DNA from: Thiobacillus sp.
GTDB taxonomy: Bacteria; Pseudomonadota; Gammaproteobacteria; Burkholderiales; Thiobacillaceae
Length of the DNA: 18,555 nt
Direction: 5' to 3'
Assembly (NCBI GenBank): GCA_011391285.1
Contig: JAABQU010000236.1
Span: forward strand, 1 to 18,555
Position numbers and translations under genes: made by a program. Below the pieces are notes generated by a model that saw only the letters and a program-made list of their open reading frames with translations, searched no databases and was not told the origin of the DNA. This document shows positions 7,334-15,431 of the stretch, one piece after another. The first letter of the stretch is position 1. Every line of letters starts with the position of its first letter.

Positions 7334-9934
7334 ATGCCGTGCGGCAACGCGCTGCCGCACGTTGTCGCCCGCCACCTGCTCGACCATCACGCCGACTGCC
7401 TGCCCGATCTGTCCGGGCTGGTGGTCCTCGTTCCCAACCACCGCGCCGGGCAGGATTTTGCCCGTGCGCTGACACAGGCCGCCGGCCGCCGGGTATTGAT
7501 CCCGCCACACATCACCCCGCTGAAGGCCTGGGCCGATAGCGTGGCGGACGGCCACGCCGAACCCCAGCCGCGACGCCTGGCACGGCTGCACGGCGTGCTG
7601 CGGCACGCCGACTGGCTTGGCGCGGTCGACAAGTGGGCACTTACCAGCGAACTGCTGCAACTGGCCGACGAACTGTCGGCCGCACGGCTGGGCAGCGCCA
7701 TCGGATCGCGCCTCCGCGCCCTGCATGCCGATGCTCTGGACCGTGAGACGGCACTGATCGAGGCCGTGTGGCAGGCGCTCAACCGCGACGGCAGCGATCC
7801 GCAGGCGCGCTATGCGCGCGCCCTCGACAGGCTGCTTGAGCAGACTGGGGCCAAACCCAAACCGATTTACGGCTACGCACTGGGCACCCTCACCGCCGTC
7901 GAGCAGCAGTTTCTCGACCGTTGCGCCGAGCATGCCCCGCTCACCCTGTTCGAACCCGACAACGAAGACGGCATCAGCCTTGTCCTGCAGCAGGCCTGGC
8001 AAACAACCGAACCCCCGCTGCGCGACCGCGCCGCCCTGCTTGCCCGGCGCCTCGCCGCCTCGCCGCTGCAGGATCGCATCACGCTCGCCCCGGCGCCGCA
8101 CCTGGAAGCCGAAGCGCGCGCCGTCGCCACCTGGGTGGCCGAACGCCTGCGCGCCGGCCAGCGCGATATCGCGCTTATCGCGCTCGACCGCGAGACTGCG
8201 CGCCGGGTGCGCGCGCTGCTCGAACGCATGGAGGTGCTGGTGGCCGACGAAACCGGCTGGACACTATCGACCACCGCTGCCGCCGCAGTGGTCGACCGCT
8301 GGCTGGAATGCGTGGCGAGCGATTTCCCGTACGTCGAGCTGCTCGACCTTCTGAAATCGCCATTCATGCTGGGCGAACCCGCCGCGCGCCAGGATCAGGT
8401 GCTCGCTTTCGAACTGGCGCTGCGCCGGCACGGCGTATCCCAGGGCATGGCGGACATGCAGCGGCTGGCGCAGCGCGAGTTCGGCGCGCTGCCCGCCTGG
8501 CTCGCCGCGCTGTCCGACGCCCGCCAGGGATTCGGGCAGCGTCGCGCACCGCTCGCGGTCTGGCTCGCGCGCCTAATGGAAAGCCTCACCCACCTCGACG
8601 CCATCGCCCCGCTGACCGCCGATGCCGCCGGTGCCAGCGTGCTTGCCACACTCGAATCCCTGCGCCGCGATCTGGCGGACGACGGCGAAAAATACGGTTT
8701 CGGTGAATGGCGGCGCTGGCTCAACCTGGCACTGGAATCGGAAAGCTTCATTGACGCCAGCGTCGCCAGCCCCATCGTGCTGACCTCGCTGCCTGCAGCA
8801 CGCGGCCGCCTGTTCGACGCGGTGGCGGTGATCGGCGCCGACGCCCGCCACCTGCCGACACATCCCGCGCCCGGCCTGTTTTCCCAAGCCACCCGCGCCC
8901 AGCTCGGCCTGCCCACCGCCGCCATCGAGGCCGACGCCGCCACCCGCGATCTGATGCAGCTGCTGGCCCAGGGCCCCGCACTCCTCAGCTGGCGGGCGTG
9001 GAACGACGACGCGCCCAACCCCGCCTCGCCGCTGGTGCTGCTGCTGCAGGCGCTGCACCTGGCCGCGTGGGGCTCGCCCCTGCCCGAACAGGCCAGCGGT
9101 GAGCCGCCCACCCAGCCCAGCCCGCTGCCCGGCGCCAGCGTGCAGCCCGCGCCGGTGGTATCGGCCACGCAGCTGCCGCGTCGCTATTCGTCCACCGCCT
9201 ACCAGACCCTGCTCGACTGTCCGTACCGGTTCTTCGTCACGGGCGTACTCGGCATCCGCGAGCTCGACCAAGCCGACGACGCGCTCGACAAGAGCGATTA
9301 CGGCAACGCGCTGCACCGCATCCTCAAGGCCTTTCACGACAGCGCCCCGCCGCCCGAACGCTCTGCCGCACTGGCCCGCCTGAAGGAAATGTCCGACGCC
9401 GAATTCGCCGCCCTGCCCGCCTGGAACGCCGTCGCCTGGCGCAGCAAGTGGGTAAAAATCCAGCCCGCCTACGTCGACGCCTGGCTGGACTGGGTGGCCC
9501 AGGGCTGGCATTACCAGTCCGGCGAAGCCGCTTTCGAAATGCCGTTCAGCGTCCCCGGCCTCGGCGAGATCACCCTGCACGGCCGCGTCGACCGCGTCGA
9601 TGAAAAAAGCGACGCCCGCACCGTCATCGACTACAAGACCGGTGCCGCGCAAGCCCTCAAGAAAAAGCTCAAGGATCCCGCCGAAGCCATCCAGTTGCCG
9701 TTCTACGCCTGGCTCGCCGAGGCCGCCGCCGCTTACCTTCCGATCAACGAGATCCCCGTCGCCCCGCTCGAACTGGACGGCGAAACCGACGTCGACGCCA
9801 TCAGCCGCCGCCTGCTGCAACTGCTCGAAGCCATCGCCGCCGGCGCGGCATTGCGCGCAACGGGGGTTGATGCGGTCTGTGGCTATTGCGAAGCGCGCGG
9901 GTTGTGCCGCAAGGGGATGTGGCACACGCCATAA
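7334..9934 (+). CDS. addB: AddB-type ATP-dependent nuclease subunit with Fe-S nuclease domain
   Basis: This is the 866-residue partner of AddA in the AddAB (RecBCD-like) helicase-nuclease that resects double-strand breaks for RecA. The N-terminal helicase-like half starts VVLVPNHRAG and has no GxGKT Walker A, as in the catalytically inactive AddB helicase domains of many proteobacteria. The C-terminal RecB-type nuclease has H661, D753, D766 and K768 (VIDYKTG), followed by LPFYAWLAE. Cysteines C629 (LLDCPYRFF), C849, C852 and C858 (CxxCx5C) match the Fe-S cluster that locks AddB nuclease domains. ATG at 7334 is preferred; a TTG at 7328 is also possible, and neither has a strong ribosome binding site. 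addA lies 1.05 kb downstream, separated by an accessory insert, which is unusual. Confidence 0.88.
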   Translation: MPCGNALPHVVARHLLDHHADCLPDLSGLVVLVPNHRAGQDFARALTQAAGRRVLIPPHITPLKAWADSVADGHAEPQPRRLARLHGVLRHADWLGAVDKWALTSELLQLADELSAARLGSAIGSRLRALHADALDRETALIEAVWQALNRDGSDPQARYARALDRLLEQTGAKPKPIYGYALGTLTAVEQQFLDRCAEHAPLTLFEPDNEDGISLVLQQAWQTTEPPLRDRAALLARRLAASPLQDRITLAPAPHLEAEARAVATWVAERLRAGQRDIALIALDRETARRVRALLERMEVLVADETGWTLSTTAAAAVVDRWLECVASDFPYVELLDLLKSPFMLGEPAARQDQVLAFELALRRHGVSQGMADMQRLAQREFGALPAWLAALSDARQGFGQRRAPLAVWLARLMESLTHLDAIAPLTADAAGASVLATLESLRRDLADDGEKYGFGEWRRWLNLALESESFIDASVASPIVLTSLPAARGRLFDAVAVIGADARHLPTHPAPGLFSQATRAQLGLPTAAIEADAATRDLMQLLAQGPALLSWRAWNDDAPNPASPLVLLLQALHLAAWGSPLPEQASGEPPTQPSPLPGASVQPAPVVSATQLPRRYSSTAYQTLLDCPYRFFVTGVLGIRELDQADDALDKSDYGNALHRILKAFHDSAPPPERSAALARLKEMSDAEFAALPAWNAVAWRSKWVKIQPAYVDAWLDWVAQGWHYQSGEAAFEMPFSVPGLGEITLHGRVDRVDEKSDARTVIDYKTGAAQALKKKLKDPAEAIQLPFYAWLAEAAAAYLPINEIPVAPLELDGETDVDAISRRLLQLLEAIAAGAALRATGVDAVCGYCEARGLCRKGMWHTP

Positions 9935-9955
9935 AGCACTTGCCCAGCAGCCAGA

Positions 9956-9980
9956 CAAGTAATAACATTGTTATCACTTG
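9956..9980 (+). promoter_or_regulatory. 25-bp palindrome upstream of mazE, likely MazEF operator
   Basis: CAAGT-A-ATAACA-T-TGTTAT-C-ACTTG is symmetric about T9968, with only one mismatched pair (A9961/C9975). It ends 22 bases before the mazE start, and a further ACTTG half-site follows at 9985-9989. AbrB-fold antitoxins of this type commonly repress their own promoter by binding such inverted repeats, so this is the expected place for autoregulation. The function is inferred from position and symmetry. Confidence 0.75.
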
Positions 9981-10002
9981 ATCAACTTGGAAAGGATGGG
10001 CC

Positions 10003-10239
10003 ATGCGCATCAATCTGGTAAAAGTCGGCAACTCGAAAGGGATTATCATTCCCGCCGCCATCCTCGCCTCGTGTGGCCTGAAGGAAACGGTCGACCTGCA
10101 AATCAAAGGCAAGAAGCTCGTGATTGAAGCGCTCAAGCAACCTCGTGCAGGCTGGTTTGAAGGCTATCAGGCCGAAAACGATGAAGCCGTACTCGACGCC
10201 ATCCCGGCCGACGAGGGCGACGACGAATGGGTGTGGTAA
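10003..10239 (+). CDS. mazE: MazE-type antitoxin (AbrB/SpoVT DNA-binding fold)
   Basis: This is a 78-residue antitoxin. The N-terminal half, MRINLVKVGNSKGIIIPAAI, is the swapped-hairpin AbrB DNA-binding fold (the NSKGI/IPxxI signature); the acidic, tryptophan-containing C-terminus (NDEAVLDAIPADEGDDEW) is the tail expected to wrap the toxin. AAAGGA sits 7 bases before the ATG. The gene overlaps mazF by 13 bases, the usual coupled antitoxin-toxin order, and has the 25-bp palindrome just upstream. It begins 68 bases after the addB stop, inside a region where addA would be expected. Whether it is PemI-like or MazE-like in fine classification cannot be decided by eye. Confidence 0.9.
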   Translation: MRINLVKVGNSKGIIIPAAILASCGLKETVDLQIKGKKLVIEALKQPRAGWFEGYQAENDEAVLDAIPADEGDDEWVW

Positions 10240-10541
10240 AGCGCGGCGAGGTTTACTGGGTCAATCTCGACCCCACCATCGGCAGCGAAATCCAGAAAAC
10301 CCGCCCCTGCCTGATCCTGTCGCCCGACGACATGAACGCCGCCCTGCCGCGCGTCATCGTTGCCCCCCTCACCAGCGGCGGACAAGTACTCGGCTGCCGC
10401 CCCGAACTGGAATTCAAGGGCAAATCCGCACGCATCGTGCTGGATCAATTGCGTTCCGTGGACAAAAAGCGACTCGGCGGCAGAATGGGGAAAATCGATT
10501 TGTCGATCTGGCATCCGGTGTTGCTGGAAATGTTCGCGTAA
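10227..10541 (+). CDS. mazF: MazF/PemK-type mRNA interferase toxin
   Basis: This is a 104-residue endoribonuclease toxin that cleaves mRNA at short sequences when not bound by its antitoxin. The N-terminal strand KRGEVYWVNLDPTIGSE, the segment KTRPCLILSP with the catalytic-type arginine, and VIVAPLTSG with the catalytic-type threonine are all present, as is the C-terminal DQLRSVDKKRLGGRMGKI. The length is normal and nothing looks broken, so it is probably active. It starts inside the end of mazE; GAGG lies 10 bases upstream. The stop is followed after three bases by the remnant of an HNH endonuclease gene in the same frame. Confidence 0.92.
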   Translation: MGVVKRGEVYWVNLDPTIGSEIQKTRPCLILSPDDMNAALPRVIVAPLTSGGQVLGCRPELEFKGKSARIVLDQLRSVDKKRLGGRMGKIDLSIWHPVLLEMFA

Positions 10542-10544
10542 GCG

Positions 10545-10790
10545 ATGCTGAGCAATGGCATCTGTCTTTCAGCCCTTCACGACAAGGCGTTCGACCAAGG
10601 ACTGCCATCCATCGACGATGATCTGACGATACAGGTGTCGGTTGAGCTGAAAAAACCACCACAATGGTTTGATCAAAAAAAAGAGCTTCTGTTGCCGGAG
10701 GGCCGAGCTATGGAACCGCCGGAGCGTTTCAGTCCAGGCCTGCTTTTGATCGCGTGGCATCGAAACACTCTCTGTTCTGGACAACCGAAA
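10545..10790 (+). pseudogene. 3' remnant of an HNH_2-type endonuclease gene
   Basis: The frame encodes LSNGICLSALHDKAFDQGL and later PEGRAMEPPERFSPG followed by LIAWHRN. In the HNH_2 (PF13391-type) endonucleases I know, these are the last part of the HNH core (NGxCLxALHDKAFDxG) and the C-terminal LPERFxPxxxxLxWHR segment. The first histidine and asparagine of the nuclease core and all upstream domains are missing: homology begins one residue after the ATG at 10545, three bases past the mazF stop, with no ribosome binding site. The same frame continues without a stop into the next small gene, so a gene caller may report one 143-residue protein to 10976. The base composition is clearly more A/T-rich than the flanking genes. 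Calling it a decayed fragment is an inference. Confidence 0.72.
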
Positions 10791-10976
10791 ATGAAGTTGA
10801 GAACGCTGCCGCACGACCCGGATAGAATCTACTACATCATGTCGGGACAGCCCGATTGCTGCCCAGAATATGGGCGGCTGCTTGAACTACTGGACCTGGT
10901 TCTGATAGATCGGGAGCGCGTGTTCGTGAATTACTGCGCCGACTGCCTGCAAAGCGTCTTCATCGTCGAAGACTGA
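10791..10976 (+). CDS. Small cysteine-containing protein of unknown function
   Basis: This is a possible protein of 61 residues beginning MKLRTLPHDPDRIYYIMSG, with two cysteine pairs, DCCPEYG (C23 and C24) and NYCADC (C49 and C52), that could bind a metal. I do not recognise the family. The reading frame is open upstream through the HNH remnant, so the true N-terminus could be at 10545 instead, but the HNH homology ends just before this ATG and the sequence character changes here. No good ribosome binding site is visible. It ends five bases before the addA start, so it may be part of the original addB-addA transcript or part of the insert. Confidence 0.45.
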   Translation: MKLRTLPHDPDRIYYIMSGQPDCCPEYGRLLELLDLVLIDRERVFVNYCADCLQSVFIVED

Positions 10977-10981
10977 GCCCC

Positions 10982-13900
10982 TTGCCCTCCAGCCTCCACA
11001 CCCCCACCGCCCTCGACCCCTCCCGCTCAGTCGTGGTCGAAGCCTGCGCCGGCAGCGGCAAGACCTGGCTGCTGGTGTCGCGCATGATCCGCCTGCTGCT
11101 GGCTGGGGCGGCGCCTTCGGAATTGCTGGCGATCACCTTTACGCGCAAGGCGGCGCAGGAGATGACGGACCGGCTGCACGAATGGCTGCGGGTGCTGGCG
11201 CTGGCAGACGACGCGACGGTACGCGAATTCTTGCGCGAACGAGCGGTGCCGGAACACGAGATCGATGCACTGCTGCCGCGCGCACGCGGGCTGCTGGAAG
11301 CGGTGCTGACGGCGCAGCCGGGGCCGACGGTGACGACTTTTCACGGCTGGTTTCTCGACCTGCTGAAGCGCGCGCCGCTGGAAGCCGGGCTGCCGTGGGG
11401 CGCGCCGCTGCTGGAGCGTGAGAAGCAGTTGCAGAACGAGGTGCGCGATCGCCTGCTGGCCAAGTGGGCCGCAGAAGGGGAGTCGCAGCCTAAAGGCTTC
11501 GCCCTGCTCGCGCTTCTGGACGAGATTGGCGAACACAGTCTGCGCGCCTTGCTGACGCATTTTTTACAGGCGCGGGCGGAGTGGTGGGCGTATACCGATG
11601 GGCAAGCTGATCCGGTGGCCTTCGCACTGGAACAGTTGCGGCCCGGCCTGCATGCCGATCTGGACAGCGATCCGGTGGCCACGTTCTGGGCCGATGACTT
11701 GATGGCGGCGCGGGTGAAACGCGTGGGACAGGGACTGGAAAAAGGCAGCGATGCCGAATTCAAGAACAGCACGGCGATCCAGCAGGCGCTGGCGACGATG
11801 GACTTCGACGGTTTGCGCGGGCTGATCCTGAAAAAGGATGGTGGTCGGAGACTGAAGAAGGCGAACGCGCCTACCCTGAAGCAAATGGGTGCGGAGGCCG
11901 ACACCTTTCTGCGTGATTACGCTGAGGTGGAAACTGCTTTGGAAGCCGTCGCGGCAGTCCAGACCGACCAGCGCATCTGGAACCTCAACCGCCACGGCCT
12001 GCTGCTCGGCCATGCGCTGCTCGACGCCTATCAGGAGGCCAAGGCGCAGCAGGGCGTGATCGATTTCAACGATGCCGAATGGCTGGCCTGCCGGCTGCTC
12101 GCCAGCGAGGAGCACGCACCGGCGCTGGCGTTGAAGCTGGACGCGCGCTACCGCCACCTGCTGCTCGATGAATTCCAGGACACCAACCCGTTGCAGTGGC
12201 AGGCGCTGTCGACCTGGCTGCTCGAAGCACGCAGTGCCGGTAGCGACATGACGGTGTTCATGGTGGGCGACCCCAAGCAGGCGATTTACCGCTTCCGCCG
12301 CGGTGAGGCGCGGGTGTTCGCCGCGGCGGCGGATTTTCTGCACACGCATTTCGACGCCGCCCGGTTCAGCACCGACATGACACGGCGCTTGGCACCCGCG
12401 GTGGTGCAGGCGATCAATCCGCTATTCGAAACGGTGGCGGGATTTATGCCGCACACCCACGCGCCGGCCAACGCCGCGCGGCCGGGCGCGCTGCGCTGCC
12501 TGCCGATCCACGTGGAAAAGCACGATGCGCCAGTGGCCGACGGCCTGCCTCCCGAGGGGACTCCGATCCACTACGCGGCCTCCGGCCACGTGTGGAGTCG
12601 TATGCGCAATCCGCTCACCACGCCGCTGGCCGAAGCCGGCGACCGGGTGGTGCATGAAGAAGCACGCAGCTTTGCCCGCATCCTGCGCGACGAGGTGTTG
12701 GGGCGCTGGGGCGTGGCGAGCGAAGCCAGCGACACGCTGCGTGCAGCGCGCCCGGGAGACGTCATGGCGCTGGTCAGAAAGCGCACCCACCTGCATCTTT
12801 ACGAACACGAACTGGAAGCCGCGCGCATTCCCTTCATCACCTCGCGCCGCGGCGGTTTGCTGCACGCGCTGGAGGCACAGGACCTGGTTGCGCTGCTGGA
12901 AATCCTGCTGCTGCCGCACGCCGACCTGAAGCTGGCGCACGTGCTGAAGTGCCCGCTGTTCGGCTGCCGCGACGACGATCTGTTGCGGGTGTTCGCTCTG
13001 CTGCCGGGTGAGGCGACGCGCGGCTGGGAGCGCCTGAGCGCGCTGGCCGGACAGCCGGACTGCCCGCCGGCGCTCGCGCGCGCCGCCCGCCTGCTGTGCG
13101 GCTGGCGGGCGCACAGCGGCACGCTGCCGGTGCACGACCTTCTCGACCGCATCTACTTCGAGGGTGACCTCGAGGCGCGCTACGCCGCTGCCGTACCGGA
13201 GGCAAAGCGGCCGCAGGTTGCGGCCAATCTGCGCGCCTTCATGCAACTGGCGCTGACGCAGGACGCCGGGCGCTATCCCACGCTGGCCGGCTTCATCCGC
13301 GAGCTGGCGTCACTGATCGACGATGCCGACGCCGCCCCCGGCGAGGGACTGGCGGCAGACGGCGAGAATGCGGTGCGGCTGCTGACCATCCACGGCGCCA
13401 AGGGGCTGGAGGCGCCGATCGTCTGGCTGCTCGGCGGCAGCGACCACAGCCGCGGCGACAGCTATGCGGTGCTGGCGCCCTGGCCGCCCGAGGCGCCCCG
13501 GCCCGCGCATTTTTCGCTGTTCGGCACCCAGGATGAACGTGGCGAAAGCCGCGCGCCCTGGTTTGCCGAGGAGGAAAAGCTGGCGCAGCGCGAATCCGAC
13601 AACCTGCTGTACGTAGCCCTCACCCGCGCCGAGCAGGGGCTGATCGTTAGCGGCGCGGCGGAGAGGAACGCCTGGCTGCAGCGCGTCGACGCAGCCTGGC
13701 AGGGCATGGACCTGCCGGCCGATTTACCGGCCGCCGCGACGCAGGAAACGCCGGCCGCAATCGCGCCGTGCCGTATCGATGCGCCGGCGGTGGGGCAGCG
13801 CGTCACCCTGCCGGCAGCCAATCCGGCAGCCGCCAGCGGCGAGCTCTTCCATGCCTGCCTCGAACACCATGCGCCGCCCGGCGCGCCACGCGACCTGCCG

Positions 13901-14284
13901 GGTCTGGCGGCGCAGCTGGGGGTGTCTGCTGCGCTCAGCCGCATCGAGGCCGATGCCCGCGCCCTGCTGGCGCAGCCGCATCTGGCCCGTCTGTTCGACC
14001 CGTCTCGCTATCGACGCGCGCACAACGAACTGGCCCTGCTGGATGGCAGCGGCCGCCTGCAGCGGCTCGACCGCGTGGTGGAGTTCGACGAGGCGGTGTG
14101 GCTGATCGACTATAAAACCGGTGAAGACAGCCGCGCGCTGTCCGACGTGCAACTTGTCGAGCGCCATCGGTCCCAGCTGACAGGTTATCGGTCGCTGCTC
14201 GCCGAGCTGTACCCCGACAAGCCGGTGCATACCGCGCTGCTTCTGGCCGACGGCCGGCTGATTCCCATGGAAAACCGAACATGA
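10982..14284 (+). CDS. addA: AddA helicase-nuclease subunit (UvrD/RecB-like)
   Basis: This is the 1100-residue motor and nuclease subunit of AddAB, a superfamily 1A helicase for double-strand break resection. Motifs in order: Walker A ACAGSGKT (21-28), Ia AITFTRKAAQEM (50-61), II DEFQD (396-400), III VGDPKQAIYRFRRG (from 428), V HGAKG (804-808), VI YVALTRAE (877-884). The C-terminal RecB-type nuclease has H957 (GELFHACLEH), D1030, D1043 and K1045 (IDYKTG). All catalytic residues are present. The start is a TTG five bases after the preceding stop, with no clear ribosome binding site; it is the only start upstream of Walker A that leaves room for the Q-motif region (LDPSRSVVVEA). Its stop overlaps the next start as ATGA. 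Its partner addB is displaced by the mazEF insert. Confidence 0.93.
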   Translation: MPSSLHTPTALDPSRSVVVEACAGSGKTWLLVSRMIRLLLAGAAPSELLAITFTRKAAQEMTDRLHEWLRVLALADDATVREFLRERAVPEHEIDALLPRARGLLEAVLTAQPGPTVTTFHGWFLDLLKRAPLEAGLPWGAPLLEREKQLQNEVRDRLLAKWAAEGESQPKGFALLALLDEIGEHSLRALLTHFLQARAEWWAYTDGQADPVAFALEQLRPGLHADLDSDPVATFWADDLMAARVKRVGQGLEKGSDAEFKNSTAIQQALATMDFDGLRGLILKKDGGRRLKKANAPTLKQMGAEADTFLRDYAEVETALEAVAAVQTDQRIWNLNRHGLLLGHALLDAYQEAKAQQGVIDFNDAEWLACRLLASEEHAPALALKLDARYRHLLLDEFQDTNPLQWQALSTWLLEARSAGSDMTVFMVGDPKQAIYRFRRGEARVFAAAADFLHTHFDAARFSTDMTRRLAPAVVQAINPLFETVAGFMPHTHAPANAARPGALRCLPIHVEKHDAPVADGLPPEGTPIHYAASGHVWSRMRNPLTTPLAEAGDRVVHEEARSFARILRDEVLGRWGVASEASDTLRAARPGDVMALVRKRTHLHLYEHELEAARIPFITSRRGGLLHALEAQDLVALLEILLLPHADLKLAHVLKCPLFGCRDDDLLRVFALLPGEATRGWERLSALAGQPDCPPALARAARLLCGWRAHSGTLPVHDLLDRIYFEGDLEARYAAAVPEAKRPQVAANLRAFMQLALTQDAGRYPTLAGFIRELASLIDDADAAPGEGLAADGENAVRLLTIHGAKGLEAPIVWLLGGSDHSRGDSYAVLAPWPPEAPRPAHFSLFGTQDERGESRAPWFAEEEKLAQRESDNLLYVALTRAEQGLIVSGAAERNAWLQRVDAAWQGMDLPADLPAAATQETPAAIAPCRIDAPAVGQRVTLPAANPAAASGELFHACLEHHAPPGAPRDLPGLAAQLGVSAALSRIEADARALLAQPHLARLFDPSRYRRAHNELALLDGSGRLQRLDRVVEFDEAVWLIDYKTGEDSRALSDVQLVERHRSQLTGYRSLLAELYPDKPVHTALLLADGRLIPMENRT

Positions 14285-14889
14285 TCGACAAACCCTTCGC
14301 CGAATCCTGCGAGCAGAACCGCGATCCGATCCTGGCAGTCCTGCGCGAGGTATTTGCCGACTGCCGCCTGGTACTGGAAATCGGCAGCGGCACCGGCCAG
14401 CACGCCGTGTATTTCGGCGCCGAACTGCCGCATCTGCGCTGGCAGACCGCCGATGTGCCCCAGCATCACACCGGCATCCGGGCCTGGCTCGACGAAGCCG
14501 CCCTGCCCAACGTGCTGCCGCCAATCCCACTCGACGTCGGCCAGCCCGGCTGGCGCAGCGGCCGCTACGACGCGGTGTTTTCGGCCAACACCCTGCACAT
14601 CATGGGCTGGCCCGAGGTGGAAGCCTTTTTTGCGGGGGTGGGAGAGGTGCTGGAGGCCGGCGGCGTACTGGCGGTGTACGGCCCGTTCAACTATGGCGGT
14701 ACCTTCACCTCGGAGAGCAATGCCCGTTTTGACACTTGGCTGAAGGCGCGCGACCCGGCCTCCGGCGTGCGCGACTTCGAGGCGGTGGACACGCTGGCAC
14801 GCGCGCAGGGCCTGGCCCTGCAACAGGATATCGCCATGCCGGCAAACAACCGGACGCTGGTCTGGCGCCGATTGTCCGGGACGTATTAG
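14281..14889 (+). CDS. DUF938 SAM-dependent methyltransferase-like protein
   Basis: This 202-residue protein is of the DUF938 (PF06080) family. It starts with the family's typical FAESCEQNRDPIL segment and has a class I methyltransferase motif I, LEIGSGTG, at residues 32-39, then DVGQPGW and the FSANTLHIMGW segment that characterises the family. The substrate is not known for the family. The ATG at 14281 overlaps the addA stop by four bases (ATGA), so translation is coupled to addA, and the gene probably belongs to the addBA transcript. A role in DNA repair does not follow from this arrangement. Confidence 0.9.
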   Translation: MIDKPFAESCEQNRDPILAVLREVFADCRLVLEIGSGTGQHAVYFGAELPHLRWQTADVPQHHTGIRAWLDEAALPNVLPPIPLDVGQPGWRSGRYDAVFSANTLHIMGWPEVEAFFAGVGEVLEAGGVLAVYGPFNYGGTFTSESNARFDTWLKARDPASGVRDFEAVDTLARAQGLALQQDIAMPANNRTLVWRRLSGTY

Positions 14890-14901
14890 CCGAAATCCGC
14901 C

Positions 14902-14939
14902 TTTGCGTTGCCGATGGCTTTGCTATAAAAAAACCATCG
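14902..14939 (+). promoter_or_regulatory. Candidate promoter overlapped by an inverted repeat
   Basis: TTTGCG (14902-14907), a 16-base spacer and TATAAA (14924-14929) form a plausible sigma-70 promoter for the gene at 14958. CGATGG (14912-14917) and CCATCG (14934-14939) form an inverted repeat that brackets the -10, the kind of arrangement seen for a repressor site. Alternatively the arms could form a weak hairpin. Confidence 0.45.
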
Positions 14940-14957
14940 CCGGAAAAAGGAAGTCTC

Positions 14958-15296
14958 ATGCGCATCGCCGAACTGATCCAACGCTGGAACTCGGAGGGCC
15001 ATGCACGCACAGACGTGCGTGCCTATGCCGTTCACTTGCCGCTGCGCGATGCCGCACGGGTCGAAGCCCTGCACATGATGTATCCCGGCCGCAGCGATTC
15101 GCAGCTGATGGCCGACCTGATCCGGGCAGCGCTGGACGAGCTCGAGGTGGCCATGCCTTACGTTCCCGGCAACCGCATCATCGCGGAAGACGACTACGGC
15201 GACCCGATCTACGAAGATCTCGGGCCGACGCCGCAGTTTTACTCGCTGTCGCATGAAATCCTGCGCAGGCTCAGCACGCTGCCGGCCGGCAAGTAG
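14958..15296 (+). CDS. Conserved protein with ribbon-helix-helix-like middle, function unknown
   Basis: This 112-residue soluble protein has a strand-like stretch (RAYAVHLPL) followed by two predicted helices (DAARVEALHMMYPG; SDSQLMADLIRAALDELE), a pattern like a ribbon-helix-helix DNA-binding unit, then a conserved-looking tail (PYVPGNRIIAEDDYGDPIYEDLGPTPQF). I recall related gamma- and betaproteobacterial proteins carrying the database name 'type 1 pili tip component' or pilin assembly protein; nothing in this sequence supports a pilus role (no signal peptide). The ATG at 14958 has AAAGGAAG a few bases upstream, which decides the start over the open frame reaching back to 14736. It has its own candidate promoter with an inverted repeat over the -10, which fits autoregulation, but this is speculation. 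Confidence 0.75.
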   Translation: MRIAELIQRWNSEGHARTDVRAYAVHLPLRDAARVEALHMMYPGRSDSQLMADLIRAALDELEVAMPYVPGNRIIAEDDYGDPIYEDLGPTPQFYSLSHEILRRLSTLPAGK

Positions 15297-15431
15297 CTGT
15301 CGAATTAATTTACATTTTTTGCTTGCGGGACCGGCGTTTTCATCATAAGCAATTGTATTTGCTGGGATTTGTTTTTCTGGTACACGGCTTGCTTGATGCC
15401 TGGCATAACAATTCCAATGATAGGAAATGTC

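Noticed and set aside
10545..10976. Single 143-residue protein as a new fusion family
   Set aside because: The first 80 residues match the end of an HNH endonuclease and stop where such proteins end, so a chance in-frame join is the simpler reading.
14736..14957. Longer N-terminus for the RHH-like protein
   Set aside because: It would overlap the DUF938 gene in another frame, and the AAAGGAAG site clearly serves the ATG at 14958.
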